Of a DNA stretch of 60,000 bases, positions 47,286 to 60,000 are shown one piece after another. Within the stretch, counting starts at the first letter, position 1; the number at the start of each line of letters is the position of its first letter. The notes under the pieces were generated by a model. The model searched no databases, was not told where the DNA came from, and saw nothing but the letters and a program-made list of their open reading frames with translations. The stretch is taken from NCBI RefSeq assembly GCF_032854445.1, contig NC_088295.1:62975249-63035248 (forward strand), given 5' to 3'. The position numbers were made by a program, and so were the translations under genes. The DNA is from Liolophura sinensis (taxonomy: Eukaryota > Mollusca > Polyplacophora > Chitonida > Chitonidae).

Positions 47286-49202
47286 CTGAATTACACCCTA
47301 TAATGGACGTCTTGTTTGTTATATATAGCCACATCCATGTACATTGAAAACATCTTCACAGTTCATTATTACTTAGTTATCTATTCCAGCCAATGAATAA
47401 ATAAACCTCATGTACATTTTTGTATTTTTGCCTATAGTTTTATCCATACAGTTTAAATGAGGATTTCGGTTATTTCCCGGTTCAGTTTTATTCAGTTTAA
47501 AATGTGATGTAATGCAAAACGTCATTGTTTTCTTTTAAATAATATGTCTCTGTTTGGCTGACTCGCATCTTGACATGTGCGTATCTCGCTTTGAGACTGG
47601 TATATAATTTGTTTGGTTTAATCATTTACAGGTATGACTTTAGGCTTCCATTTTCACAGGTGGCAACGTTGGCAAATGTTCGTGCTCCGGGGAAATTAGT
47701 CTTTGCTGTAAATTAAACGGTCTTCGAAAGGTCATTTTTCTCTCGTTCCTATTATCGGAGGTTGAAAAATAGCACAGTCTTAAGCTAACGCCTGTCTTTT
47801 ATCAGAGTCCCCACCAAATGACATAGGAACGATACGAACACTGGAACAATTCCTTGCTCCATGTCAACGCATACGCAGGCACAATTACCTTGGAATTCAT
47901 TGGAGAGTTCATCTTCGTTATCTACGAGGTGCTGGAAAATCAGTCCTTTGTTAAAATCACCCTGTATTTGCTAATGTATACAGAATTTGCTGCCATCATT
48001 GACACTGCCATCATTACTTCCCCTGCCATGCTTTTTGTAAAAGTGACTAGGGCAAAAGCACAGAACCGGAGCTATCGTGAACTGACGAATCTCAAAACGA
48101 GACTTTTTGGTCCCGAGAACGAAGCGGTGGTAATTTTCTCGGGGATATACGTCACACATGCATATGCACTGGATACATGAGCAGATTCTTCGTGTGCTGG
48201 GGATTAGACATGCCTTGCCCAGCACGTATTGGTCTACACAATAAATATAACACATATGGGTTCTTTGCACCCATAGTAATTTTGTCACGCACGGACATAC
48301 TCAGACGTGTTGGCAATGCGTCCCATTTGATGTTCTGAAACGTCACTTATATAGAGGGTTGAAGCGCGAAGTCAAATATAAGCTGTTTTCGTGTTCCGGA
48401 GACGCGTGGTTTTTCTGATCGTCCCAAAGGTGTTGTGGGGAATTTTTATGGCCCCATCCATACATTGCCGTCTGTTGAAATATTCTCTTCGTAAATGCGT
48501 AAGTGAAACAGGTTAAGTGGATGACACCCGCTTGTGGTGGCAAATGGAAGATCATGTTTACGACTTTGCTTGCGTCCTGGATGTCAATGTCACTATAACT
48601 CCCACCAGCGTGGTCTGTGGAACACGTAAGTGGTACTTATGCACACTGGTAATTATACAGAGTACATCCATCTACCGTTATATTGTAATGAACACTACAT
48701 GCGTTACCTGCTGGCATTAGTCTTAGACTTAAGCTGTGCTTAAAGCCTGTGTAGTTAAAAAAAACATCTGCCTTAATATATATACAGGTATATGTTATAC
48801 CTGAAATGCTTAGTCTCTATGACTTTGATTCATACCTGAAAAAAAACAGCGTTTTAGAAATTCACCTGAATGGGTTTGCAGACTGCACACAACTGCATTG
48901 ATCGAATGATGCAACATATGCCGACTGTTTCAAAATGTGTTAACTGGTAAGTGAGGCTTAAACTTAATGTTTGGAAAATGCAGCCCAGGCTTGTAGAGGA
49001 AGTATAAGGTGATACACTCTGCAAGAGAATTCCTTTTTATATAAAGTAGTACAGAGATTTTTAAACAAACACAAATATAACCTGAATATAAAATTACAGG
49101 TTAAGGTTACCTTCCAGCTGGAGACAGTGAACTGAACTGAAATTAAAATAAAAAACTTTTTAATTTTCAGTTGAAATTACAGCACTCGCATTACATGATA
49201 TT
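47286..49202. other. No recognised gene
   Basis: A 108-codon frame at 47854-48180 (+) has a hydrophobic stretch (YLLMYTEFAAIIDTAIITSP) followed by a basic run. It was considered as a GPCR exon and not supported. Confidence 0.35.
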
Positions 49203-49440
49203 GATTTACTTACCTTGATTGGTGTTAAACGCTTAAATCGAGAATTTTTCACTTAACTTATTTTTCACGGCGGTCATGTTTATGATTTGGGGTGGGGGGC
49301 AGAATATCCTGAGGAAACCACCGACCATCATCAGGTACCGGACAACTTTCCTGATGTAAAACAGCAGCTACGGCAGCGAAACGTGGAATTCGAGTCTTTC
49401 TCTTCACAAGTGAGGTAGGGGTGGGGGGACCTGTTAAAGC
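49203..49440 (-). repeat. SINE A-prime copy
   Basis: It reads CTTGATTGGTGTTAAACGCT, GAATTTTTCACTTAA, CACGGCGGTCATGTTTATG, ACCACCGACCATCATCAGG and a TCGAGTC tRNA-like part. It contains G-rich runs (GGGGTGGGGGG). Confidence 0.55.
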
Positions 49441-52400
49441 ACAGGCCTCAGGATCACCAAGCGATCCTAAACTGTTACTTCCTACGAAACAAAGTCAAAG
49501 TAATACGTAATAATATTACAAATTAGAAATTAAAGCTAAAATAAATGAAAGGAACATACCAAATTCAATGATTAAAATTTTGACTTCAGTCTAAGAACGA
49601 TTCGTCTATCAGACTCTTGGCAATAAGACTTATAGCGAGAGTAACGCGTATAGCAACTGAGCCAGCAAGTTATAACCATGATGGCGACATAATTGCCTCC
49701 ATTACAAATTGCTTTGGTAATGATGTCCACAAAAAGTGCAGACTAATTTGTGCGACGGACTCCCCTGTCTACATTTCACCCATATGATAACGTGAAGTCA
49801 TAAACAAATGCACTTTGTAGTGAAATCCACGAAACCTGTCAGCTTATCTGAATGAACGAATGGTTGATTATGGCTTCATGACACATCGGTCAGTTTATCT
49901 GATGGCCTCAATGGGATGAATGGAAATTCTTTTCGCAGATAAAAATATCGGGCTCTTTGTCGGCCGTTTGGGATGCATTAAGGGCAGTTAAACGTAGCCA
50001 TCAAAACTCTCAATCGATCCATTCAAACACGCCATGAAAAGTTTAGCAATATTTTTCATTGCCGTTCGACAGAATTTCAACTTTTAACCAGAAGGTATCT
50101 GTTGGGAGAATGGACATTAAATTTTTCGGTAATCTTAAGGCTTTGTTTTGGGAAAGTTCTAAGGTATCATACTACTCCATCAATATTTTCAGCTTTATTG
50201 CTGTTTATTTTAAGCGTTGGTATAGAAGTGGCGTCTTTATCTTTGCCAAAGATTTGCTTGTTCCATTCTCTCCGTTGAGGACTCAATATTCAAACAATCT
50301 TAATGTCATCGCTTGATCAATCGTGCCACATTAATCGACCGGGAAATTTGTAGATTCCCCCGCACTGGGTACTCGTTTGGCCTTGGTAACAACAGGCGGT
50401 GGACCAAGTTACAGGGGCTGTATGAGCAGTCTAACCTTCGTTTAAAACCACTTGCATTTGACCTACACGTCGTGAATGTTTGTACGTCAGACATGGAGAG
50501 GTTCGTCGTTGACTTTCGCCGGTGGTTTATTCCAGGCACTCCAGTTTTTACCACAATCAGATAAAAAATGAAAATAAATTAGACCGTATGAAAGGGAATG
50601 CATATCAGCACATTGCCATCTTTGGTCGACGTGCTAATCAAACACCGTTATGATTATGTTAATGGAGAAGGGTGTCCATAATACAATATGTACGACCTGA
50701 CCATTCTTGCTTATTGTAATTAACATTTACGAAAACTTTCTTGTCTACGGTTTTTCAGAAGGTAGGCGTACTTGCAAATATATTACCCACACAGGTCTTA
50801 TATTTGTCTCAACGTGGGTAGGAAACAACAGCACAACGGAGGCCAATAAATCTACATGTATCTTTCAACAGAGACATAAATCGGTATGCCCTGCGGGTTC
50901 AAATTGAAGTAGACTGCTGATTACGGTGAAGCCCTTAAGCTAACACGAGATTAGCTCTATAGGCAACGTGTTTGTGTATGTGTGTGTTTGTGTGTGTGTG
51001 TGCTCTTTGTTTGTGGAAAATAGAAGGAACCTAAGCGTCAAATCAGACAATCGTTTACCACTCGTAGATCATAAAGCGCCATTCTGAGTTGATAATAGCA
51101 TGAAACATTTTTGAAAACATCCTAAAACAAAAGTTTTATGAAAAGTAAGGCAGTGGGAAAAGAGAAAAATGATAGAATATTGTTCTGTTCAAGTTCAGCG
51201 CTATATGGTATTTGCCCCTGGGCGGCGAAAGTTAGTCCGGATTATTGTTTTAACAAAATAAAATTATAAAAGGTCACAGGCCTATTTTACTCAATAAAAT
51301 TCAAGGTGCCTACAATCTAGGCGTTATAATAGGCATTTGTATGCAATCCTTAGCTATCATAGATGTCTCAGATTGCAAGACCAATTCCACTCAAAAATAA
51401 TTAATACATAATGAATAATTATAAAACGTTCAATACAAATTATTAAACAACTAAAAAAAACCAATAGAAGCATTCTATCGCTTATGTATCATTATCGCGT
51501 CAATTGATCACTCTAAGCGTTGACACTGTTATGACTAACGTGTGACTTCATGTGAGCAGAGAAAACACGACAATTTAGATGGGGCTGTGGTGTTTCATGG
51601 GCACTGAATGCGTTTGATTGATTTAGCATCAAACGATTCAAGTCGTCAAGACATCTGTTTGATTATCAATTAGCTAACTGAAACCCTCCAGGCATTGGGA
51701 CTTTTGGAGAGTTGTACTCTTGCCTGAAAGTAAAATGAAGGCTGTGATGTAACCACAAGACATGTGATATAATATGAAAATGCTAACATATTACAAAACA
51801 CTACACGTTTTAAAGATATAACGGTCGTGTTTTTTGTTGGTTTTTTTTGGGGGGGGGGTCATTTTTTTTTCATCGTTTTGACAATTTATGGCGAAGCTAG
51901 ACTTCAGTACCTGACATAGTACAGTGTATAGGCTTATATATTGGTAACAATGGACACAGTGAACTTCGGCCTTTAAGCAATGTTATATTAAGCTGAAATG
52001 GCTATTCCATCAACCACACTCTCCCAAGCAACACCAGTAATTAACAAGGACCGGACAAGGTAATGGAAGATATGGATGGTTCTGGTTTCCAAATATAACC
52101 AGAAGAATTAACCCAGGCAACAAATACTTAAAATTCAAAATTTATTTCAGGTTCTCAAGCGAGAACGAACTTTCGTGTTAAGTTATCTTGTTTTAATCCT
52201 GTTTTAACCTGCTGCAAGTTCTAGAGATTGAGGAAAGTGTGATGGCGTTAACACAGCCTAAAGAGATTCCATCTGGATTACATGTACTGATATAATGAGC
52301 TGCAAACCACAGCGTATCAGTCGATGGCTATAGTTGCTGATTATCTAAAAGGGTATCAAAAAATGATATTAATAAATGGGACAAGCTATTAAAAGCTTTA

Positions 52401-53299
52401 ACATTTGACCTTTACAGCAATGTGCGGCGTTAAGGGATAAAATAATACTCTCAGGTCAGCTATACTAGAAATGAAAGTACATTTTCTACAGTCCTAATAC
52501 CAAAGTTGCTTTTTGGTCAAATAAAGAAAGCAACAGCTTTGTCCGTATCGGGGCTTCCATATTGTGAGCTTAAAAATAGACCTGTGGTCCTTTAACCAGT
52601 GCGAAGGAGATTCATGACGTCATTTGGTTTGAATAAGGGGATCAATTGACGGTTATACGAAATTACTTCAGTGTACATCTACATGACAAGTGTTTCAGTC
52701 CAACAGAGCGGAGCATTTAATACTGGTGTTTCGAGTTTTGTCGTTACTACATCATGGGGTCTACCCTTAGAGCCGTGTTGTCGTCGCTTTGCTGCCCGAT
52801 GTCGCACATCTGTGGACTTAATCATGGGCGGCTGTACACCATAATGAATATTCCACAAAGGTCACTAAAATCGCCTGACCTACTTTTCAAATCATCAAGA
52901 AAAAATATTTCAAGAAATGAAAGTCGTCTTTTAATAAATTTTCATAACCGTCCATACCCGCTCATGTTAAAACGATGTCGTGACCTTTAAACTCGAAACT
53001 CATATTTATATGTTATAGACTACTAAGTAAACAGTTATTCGCTTACAAAACAAATCTTTATCAAAATTATGGACACCACGTAAAGAAACTTACAGAAAAC
53101 CTCCGGGTTTTTTGACAGTTTGAGGGTTGTTTCTCTGTATAACACCGGCTTCAGCTAATGGCTGAACAATGCAATCCTAAACCTAAAAAGCTGTTCTAGG
53201 TGTATAACTTTAATCAGTATCTCTATGTTATCAGTTGTCGCCAATTTAAATATGCATTTCAGTTTGCGCTGTTCATACATGTATATCCAACATGGCAAG
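49441..53299. other. No recognised gene
   Basis: Short unassigned frames (85 codons at 50059, 83 at 50313), the GT microsatellite and T/G homopolymers near 51840-51875 are all that is seen. Confidence 0.45.
50968..51003. repeat. (GT)n microsatellite
   Basis: This is an imperfect GT/TG dinucleotide run with TTG interruptions. Confidence 0.85.
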
Positions 53300-53515
53300 T
53301 TTATTCAGCGTAATGCGTGCACTGCCTAGGTGTTGGGGGCGTGTACGTTGCTGCTATTTAGGCATTTACATGAGCAGTTAGAATAAAACCCTAACTGTAT
53401 GAGGTAAATTGACACGAGGCCGTATTTCACCGGTTATGTGCGACCATTTGCCAGATATCACACTGTCGTCGCTGCTCTTTTTTACTCTCTATGCTCTACC
53501 TCTTTAATTATATTT
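53300..53515 (+). repeat. Dispersed repeat family C, copy 5
   Basis: It contains GGGGGCGTGTACGTTGCTGC, ACATGAGCAGTTAGAATAAA, GACACGAGGCCGTATTTCAC, GCGACCATTTGCCAGATATC and CACTGTCGTCGCTGCTC. It is a well-preserved copy and a useful reference for the family. Confidence 0.7.
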
Positions 53516-56500
53516 GACAGAACCCAAAATCCGGCCCTGGTTCATGTCACACAAGAAGGGTTTGGAAACAGGATAGTAATAAGTCTTCTTCGATAATTGT
53601 AAATTGTGAGGTTTCTGTTGGAGTTCACAGCGCTGTGTTCGACCGAGGGTCCCTTGAGTATTCGCTTCGTCATCTTGACCTGAAGCAGAGCACCTGACTT
53701 TCGGGTGATTAACGTTTTATTGATAAATATGCCGATTGTCAATGACTTACACGGCAGTCTCGATCAGACATGTCGATTTGTGATATTACAGATATACCTA
53801 TTTTTTTCCACAAATCCCCTTTTTCAAGTTAATGTTTCTAGCAGCTTCTCACGTATAAAAATAATATCATTTTAAATATTTCTCCAGACAACAGTTTTTT
53901 TCTGTTTTGGTATAGGAATTCTGTTCAACATCATTTTAGGGAAATTTTTTTGATATTGTTGATTTTCTATATTCATTTTTTTATTGACAATTGTTTTATA
54001 CCAGCATATGTAACAATCTCAGATATACAGTTATATATACGACGTTCGTTCAACAGGTGAAGGTAACAGGTGAAAACTAATGTTTCATTTTTTACGCTGA
54101 ATAATGGGATATGATATATACTTAACACCAAACACACAATCCAATAACAATGAAGTCTTACACACAGGATAAGACTACAGTCACAGTATACTGTACTATT
54201 AAAGCTTCTGCATGAGATCTTGTCCTGTTCAAAGCCAACGGTAAGGACATCGGTTATATACCGGCGTGGGAAAAACCTTCATTATCCTATAGCTCCGTGG
54301 TATTCCCAACCTAATAGTAGTATATACGATTAGCAGATCTCACCAACACGCCATTACCGTTCTGCGTCCAATACCTCATTACACCTGGGTTGGGTTTTTG
54401 TTAAATGTTATTAGAAGCCAAGTTCCCCGAAGGATTCGACTGCGCTCAACCCTGTCTAAATCGTGAATTACAGACATGACGCTAGACCTTATGAAATCGC
54501 AATGAAGATGACTTTGGGGAGGTCTGGCATAAAACCAGCGAAAAGGTCAAGGGTGATTCGGTATACCAAAGGACGCTAAGACAGATCTCAGCGGTGTTTC
54601 CGGGTTAAGGGACTGTAGCCACATGACACCCGGCTTTAATCGGCTAAAGAAATTGGGAAGGCCACACAACCTTGGGCAGTTCCGACGACTGTTGCTCTAA
54701 AGCAACTCGTACACTAGATAATCACCGATCCCTATAGGACTCTGTTCCACCGCAATTTCCTCCCAAAACATGATACAAACTCGTCAGTTAAAGTAGTAGA
54801 GAAGGAACAATATTTGCATTGTCTTTTGAGGATTTTTTGTCAACGAAATCAGTAACATTCCCAAGGGAGGACACTAGAGGCTGTGCTGTCCTGACGTGGT
54901 GTATGATACACCAATTCATGATGACATACGTGTCATTCGGTGCATAAATCACTGTCCGCCATATGTCACAGTAAAGAACTTTAGGTCATTTTGGACAAAG
55001 ACACTGGAGAACAGCACATAACAATGGCGGTTTTGTTACAGTTCCAGAGGAACTTCATGGAGCAATACTTCTATCGAGATAGTAAACCCTTCTTAAGGAG
55101 ACCAAATCTATATATTTTTTCTGTCTACGTGTCCTGTTGTAGTAAATACTTAACACATGACAATTGCCTTGTCACTGAATTTCACTGAGAAGAATGCTTG
55201 TTCCGCACGTACTAAAATTACAAAGCCTTTTTGTCTCTGGTAAGTTCCTACTCGTCATTTGTGACTTATATGATGTCTGCTGTTGAATTATTGCTGTCTG
55301 ACTCCTATGCTCTGAAAGATCTAAATATTATAGTTAACTTCATAGCTACATTTAAATGTATGGCTAATAGCTTCTATATTCGGAACGATTGATCTGTATG
55401 TAATTGGCTGTTACCTGATGTATCTGGAATGATTAATCTTAGTTTTGCTAAGCAAAAATGATCCTTTGTAACTTGTAACGTTGAAAAGCACACTTTTGCT
55501 TATTTGTTTTCTTTGATTGTTGTTTAAGGCAATACACGAGGATTTCACTTAAAAGATAACTGTCAGCCTGATAACTTGAGGATGTACCTTCGACAAATTA
55601 CTGACGATCAAATCAATAATAATTGGATTTAAAATTAATTCCTGTTGTTTAAAAGTGTATTCAGAATTATGCCTGATGTTAGCTTCCGGTCATTCAGGTC
55701 TTTGATGTCTCCGATTATATCCAAATGAACTAAAACGCTCAGAGCGCGGTTTTGGACTGACATTGAACTTTAGCAGAAAACTCTCCTATGTACTTAGCCT
55801 ACATACCATGGAATTATCAACATATGACGTTGGACGCTGGTTAAATACGACGACGCGGTCATTTGCTTAATCTGGAATGTAGTGTGACGTTTAGGGGCAA
55901 TGCTAAAAGACCAGTGTGGTAAGAAAAACGTGCTTTTTAGAATCGTATTTCAGTTTGAACAATGTCTTTGATAACAAAGCTGAATCTTTCATAACCAATT
56001 TTCTCCTGATAAGCGTTGATCGGTAAAATCAGGAATTGGTGGAGGAAGCAATTAGTCGAGGAATTTCTCGACTGCTTGAATGGAGTTATTGGTTTATGTA
56101 AAGTATCTTAGTACACGTCATAAGCGTCATGTCACAGTACGATTAGGGTGTTTCTTTTCTTTGCAAATTTCCAATACAATAATCGAATCGATCCCCTTTG
56201 GAATTAAAAGAAACGAGTTACTTAAATATTTAAACAGCTTGACAAATAGCTAAATTTAGATCTGAAAACATCAAGATACTGTTTACTCAGTATTCTGTCC
56301 TTATACAGTATTCAATGTTTTCGTTTCAATGTATAAACCCATTCATTGTTCGTTCGGCGGAGAATGCAGAATGTTTTGTAAGTCAACCCATTATTAATTA
56401 CGCCAGAATACCGTAATTGATTTCTGTGCTTTGAACACGACCTGTCTTTTAAATAATGGAATTATTATTCCAAAGAATAGGTGTTAAAAGAGGGGGTGTT

Positions 56501-57289
56501 CATGATGAGTGGTATATGTTATGATTGGTGTTAATGAATACCCAATACAGTCCTATAGATTGTGATACATATCACATTGTGACGGTGTGAAGAATACTGT
56601 TGAGGGAATAACACGAGCCTTTATATACATCTAATTAGATATAATTGATGAACAGGGATAAAATGATAACACTTGATAATGGGTTCACAAACATTCCTTA
56701 GGAAAATGTTTTCTTGCGGAGAAAATCTATCGACATTTGCATACCACTTTATACTTGTTGATTCGCCAGATGTGAATGGTACATGTATGCAAATGTGGAT
56801 GTTGGATAGCAGTATAACTGCTGACATTGGAAGTCGATGAAACACTTTTGCGCACTCTATGCAATAAAAACTTCTGACAATGAATTGAAATCTATAGGTT
56901 ACTGGAGAACTCAGTGCGCCGGTCACAAACCGAAATCACTTCGCTCCCAGAACAATGAGCACCTCTGATTTGGACCACTGATAATAAACAGCTGAGATAA
57001 GGTAACCGTTGGGAGCTCATATATCATTTCATGGATGTGTTTGGAAGAGGGTATAAATCCAATTACACTTGTGTGTCGGTGGTCAGGTGAATGGGTGGGT
57101 AAAAGACAAAAAACGGACAGAAACCAACACCTTGGTTCATGCACTTAGCACACCTGATGATTTTAATAATCACTCTAATTAGTTTTCATGACCGGTAAAA
57201 CGCCTCGGGTTCACAGATCTTGTTTGTGTCTTTGTTAAGTATCGGGGACAACTGTACGACTGCTATCCGTTAGAATCAAGCATATAGAC
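53516..57289. other. No recognisable feature
   Basis: This is AT-rich DNA with T-rich runs near 53800-54000 and only short frames. Confidence 0.5.
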
Positions 57290-57990
57290 TTACCGGTTGG
57301 AGAAAATGGCCTGTATCCGGTCAGCTCGCTCATCCGGTCAGTGCCTACCGCCTTTGATATCGATGACAGTACCGGCGCTCAGTGCTCTGCCGTGCGTCCA
57401 AGACCCTGCATGGCATGTCAACGATCTGCGTGCCCAGTCTCACCTTCTCATACAACTCCCCTAGGGCCGCTGCTTATGAGGTATGGACAATCGGGTTCGG
57501 ATGAGAACAAGCCTTTAACTAGCTTTTCATATAACAGCGTTATTGAGCGTTGTAGTGTTCCATGGCAGACTATGTGACGGCTCGCTCAGCGATTGGTGTA
57601 TCGCCCCCGCTTGCGGTAATTCGCTCTGATGGCTTGCCGTGTTTCCAGCTAACACAATTACACGTTGACGGGTCCTCCCGTCCCAGCTTCGGTGCTGGTC
57701 TCGCGATGTTATTGATCGTCCGGTTAGACCTACCAGTTGACGGTCAAACCCAGGTGTTTCCCGGCTGGTCAACTCGCCAGAGCTTTCTGGGAGTATCTTA
57801 ACGAACAAGCTTTCGTTCGTCACCCACCAACACAATCGATCAATATGTTGTTTTTTTAGATTACTGTCAACAGCACACAAAGTCACACTTTGTGTTCCAG
57901 TCAAGCTCTGGGAGCAATCAGGTTTGTGGTCAGACGCCCAGTGACTGCTGGCTACACCTGTCGTATAGCAGTACACAAACACATTGCATC
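57290..57990. other. GC- and CpG-richer stretch, no assigned gene
   Basis: About 480 bp (57301-57780) contain roughly 35 CpG dinucleotides by eye, close to expectation for its base content, in a window where most DNA is AT-rich. Frames of 151 codons (57982-57527, -) and about 80 codons (+) overlap here, but none resembles a known protein. It may be a promoter island, an exon or a repeat. Confidence 0.3.
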
Positions 57991-58864
57991 TATCAGTTTA
58001 GGCATGAGGTAGATAAGATCTTGGTTAAAAAGATTGAAATTGTACGTGTTTTCTGAGCTGACAGATTAAGAACGACATAGCTGATGAAAGCCTTATCAGA
58101 TATAAAATCTAACAGCAGATTTTAAAAGCTCTGTTCTTTTACATTACATTTTTTCATTACACGTCACAAACACCGCGTATAAAAAGGTCAATTTTTTTTG
58201 ATGCCTTAATATATATATGTCATGTGAAAGATTCGAATTTTTGGTTGAGTTTTATACTGAAAACGCAGAATGTATTATCATCCTAAACCTCTACATCCCA
58301 CATTAAAGTTACATCTATAACATTATAACAGTTAGAATAGGGCGGAAAGTGAAGAGGAGAAACAGCTGTTCTTTTCTGAAAGAAAAATCGTTTTCTTGAT
58401 GTCCATGTATGAGTTCAGGATTAAGTGTGTGAGCTTTGAGATATGATGTATATGCGCACGAAGTTTCTTGTGCTAAATAATACAAATGGACTAGACTGAA
58501 AGTCCCTGATTGACGGCTCAGTCAAGATCTCCACTCGGTCAACATACACTTAAGGTTTATTTTATGACACAATCTACGGTCTTCATATCTTGCAATAATC
58601 TGATGTGTTAGTTGTATTCATCTCTGGATTTACTAAACGTGATAATACATTTGGAAGGACTGGAAAGATCTACCTAGTTGACCTTACAGTCTAGATCACA
58701 CTACAAGTATAACCCTTACAAATTAACTCAATAAGACTGTTAATACGCGTGTTGTTATAATTTTGTATGACTAATGCACATGACCCAACTTTGACCGTAA
58801 AGTATGACTTTTTAAAGGGCTGTTTGAATTTCTTATTACTGTTGTGTGACAGAATGTGTACAGA

Positions 58865-59150
58865 GGGTGTAAGGCGCTTACTTATTGCTGCCTCGCTTGC
58901 CACTCAGCACTTTCAGATAACAGCAAGGAAATAGAACTGGTTGGCCCAGTGTCAGTATAATGTGACTGGGCGGGGTTTCGTTTCTTGTGTCCTTGGCATA
59001 GTACTTCACTGGCGGCAGCACTTTGGCGGCATGGACTCGCCATGCCACAAGAAGACACAATATATGTACACACGCCTAATGACTCCTCGTCGTCATATGA
59101 CTGAAACATGATTAAGTTCGATGTTAAACCCCAAACATTGATTCATTTAT
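58865..59150 (+). repeat. SINE family B, plus-strand copy with 3-prime end
   Basis: It contains GCTGCCTCGCTTGCCACTCA, GTGTCAGTATAATGTGACTG, TTGGCGGCATGGACTCGCCA and ATGCCACAAGAAGACACAAT. It ends TTCGATGTTAAACCCCAAAC then ATTGATTCATTTATT. It supplies the 3-prime end missing from the 34.5-kb copy. Confidence 0.75.
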
Positions 59151-59399
59151 TTGGATATAGTTCACGTGATGAGAAATACCGCTTTTCAGCGTGAATCGGA
59201 CTGACACAAGAACACGTGTTTATCCGATGACTACAAAATGTGGCTCTTTTGCGTGATTTCGCATTACATGACTGACACGCCGATTTTGTTGTTTAATGCC
59301 ATATAGAATTGTTCAGTTAAAATAAAGTCGTTAGTTTTATAGATGTGCTTGCAAGTTATATTAGTGTACATGTCGACAAACGCTAGACTGTGCAAGTGG

Positions 59400-59565
59400 T
59401 CCTATGAGCGCCGCAGGTTGTTTATCGTCACCAAGGCTCTTACGAACAGAGAGAATTGAGTTAATGTAACAACTCTCCGCCGTAGGTCGGGATTGAACCC
59501 ACACTTCCTGTGCCTCGTGATTAAGAGCCGCACTCCTTCTTCAGTGAGCTACACCCTACTATTAA
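59400..59565 (-). repeat. SINE head derived from tRNA-Lys
   Basis: The reverse complement of 59487-59558 reads as a tRNA: a GTAGGG acceptor side, TAGCTCACTGAAGAAGGAGT D-arm, anticodon loop CTCTTAATC as in tRNA-Lys(CUU), and GGGTTCAATCCC T-arm, with a partly paired acceptor stem. The related sequence at 18360-18425 suggests a dispersed SINE head rather than a functional tRNA gene. Confidence 0.5.
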
Positions 59566-60000
59566 GACACACTCACGGGATACTTGAAAGTGAGAAATAG
59601 GGCTTACCAAATACCTCAGTATAATAACTATTTTTATTTCTGGCGTTAATCATTATAGATTATTTGTAGGGTATCATCATTTTACATCAATGAAAAAAAT
59701 CCCTTTTTGCCTGTTTTCGAACAAAAATCCATTTATATGTCATGTCCGGCCGCAGCTGGTGTGTTTAATTTATAACAAAGGTCTTAGACAAACTGCCACA
59801 GCAAATTTCAGGGAAGGTCGTCTGCTTTTTGATATCTGGTTCGATTTAGTACAAAGCAACATGAGAAATGCCTTTTCTGACGTCATGAGATTGGATTATT
59901 GGATTGTGATTGGATTAAAAAAGGCTTTTGCACAAGGAATAAAAGCAGATAGTTTTAAGGCTAATGTGTTAGAAAGCCAGTTTTGTATATTTATGTTAGA

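Noticed and set aside
47854-48180. Hydrophobic 108-codon frame as a possible GPCR TM7 exon
   Set aside because: It has a hydrophobic run then basic residues, but no NPxxY/DPxxY, no matching splice sites and no partner exons.

Overview
This is a stretch of AT-rich metazoan nuclear DNA, most likely from a mollusc or another lophotrochozoan. The evidence is gene structure with GT-AG introns, long non-coding stretches, many old tRNA-derived SINE copies with (TTTA)n/(AAAT)n tails, a decayed reverse-transcriptase fragment, minisatellites and a (TA)n tract of about 180 bp. Nothing looks bacterial, viral or organellar. The species call is inference from repeat style and from the two animal gene families present.

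Only two protein genes can be recognised. (1) Positions 7255-8582 (+) hold a two-exon class A GPCR of 344 residues that resembles prostanoid receptors (EP2/EP4/DP/IP group). It has DRY at the end of TM3, CWTP in TM6, DPFVY in TM7 and a phase-0 intron at the end of TM6. It lacks the arginine that vertebrate prostanoid receptors carry in TM7. (2) Positions 23649-22267 (-) hold a single-exon small-conductance Ca2+-activated K+ channel (SK/KCNN family). It is recognisable from S1 through the pore (SVGYGD) to the calmodulin-binding domain and the terminal coiled coil. Its frame is broken three times, each time by what looks like one extra base. It is either a young pseudogene or a gene carrying sequence errors.

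Layout. 0-7 kb: non-coding, with a small inverted-repeat (MITE-like) element at 1186-1396, a SINE copy, an exact 49-bp tandem duplication and a 660-bp foldback element at 5283-5945. 7.2-8.6 kb: the GPCR. 9-18 kb: dense SINE remnants, a reverse-transcriptase fragment (11940-12068, -) and the (TA)n tract, with an unassigned exon-like stretch beside it. 18-22 kb: mostly featureless apart from an 8-bp-period GCGAGGCA array with inverted ends. 22.2-23.7 kb: the SK channel. 24-33 kb: no recognisable gene. 33-38 kb: tandem repeats and two SINEs of different families lying next to each other. 41-54 kb: a 21-copy 28-bp minisatellite and five same-strand copies of an approximately 200-bp dispersed repeat. 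57.3-58 kb: a GC- and CpG-richer stretch with no assigned gene. 58.9-59.6 kb: a plus-strand SINE followed by a tRNA-Lys-like SINE head.

The two genes are unrelated neighbours. No cluster or operon-like system is visible, and I did not find a convincing new biological system. The items most worth checking are the SK locus, the GPCR's atypical ligand-site signature, and the unclassified repeat families.
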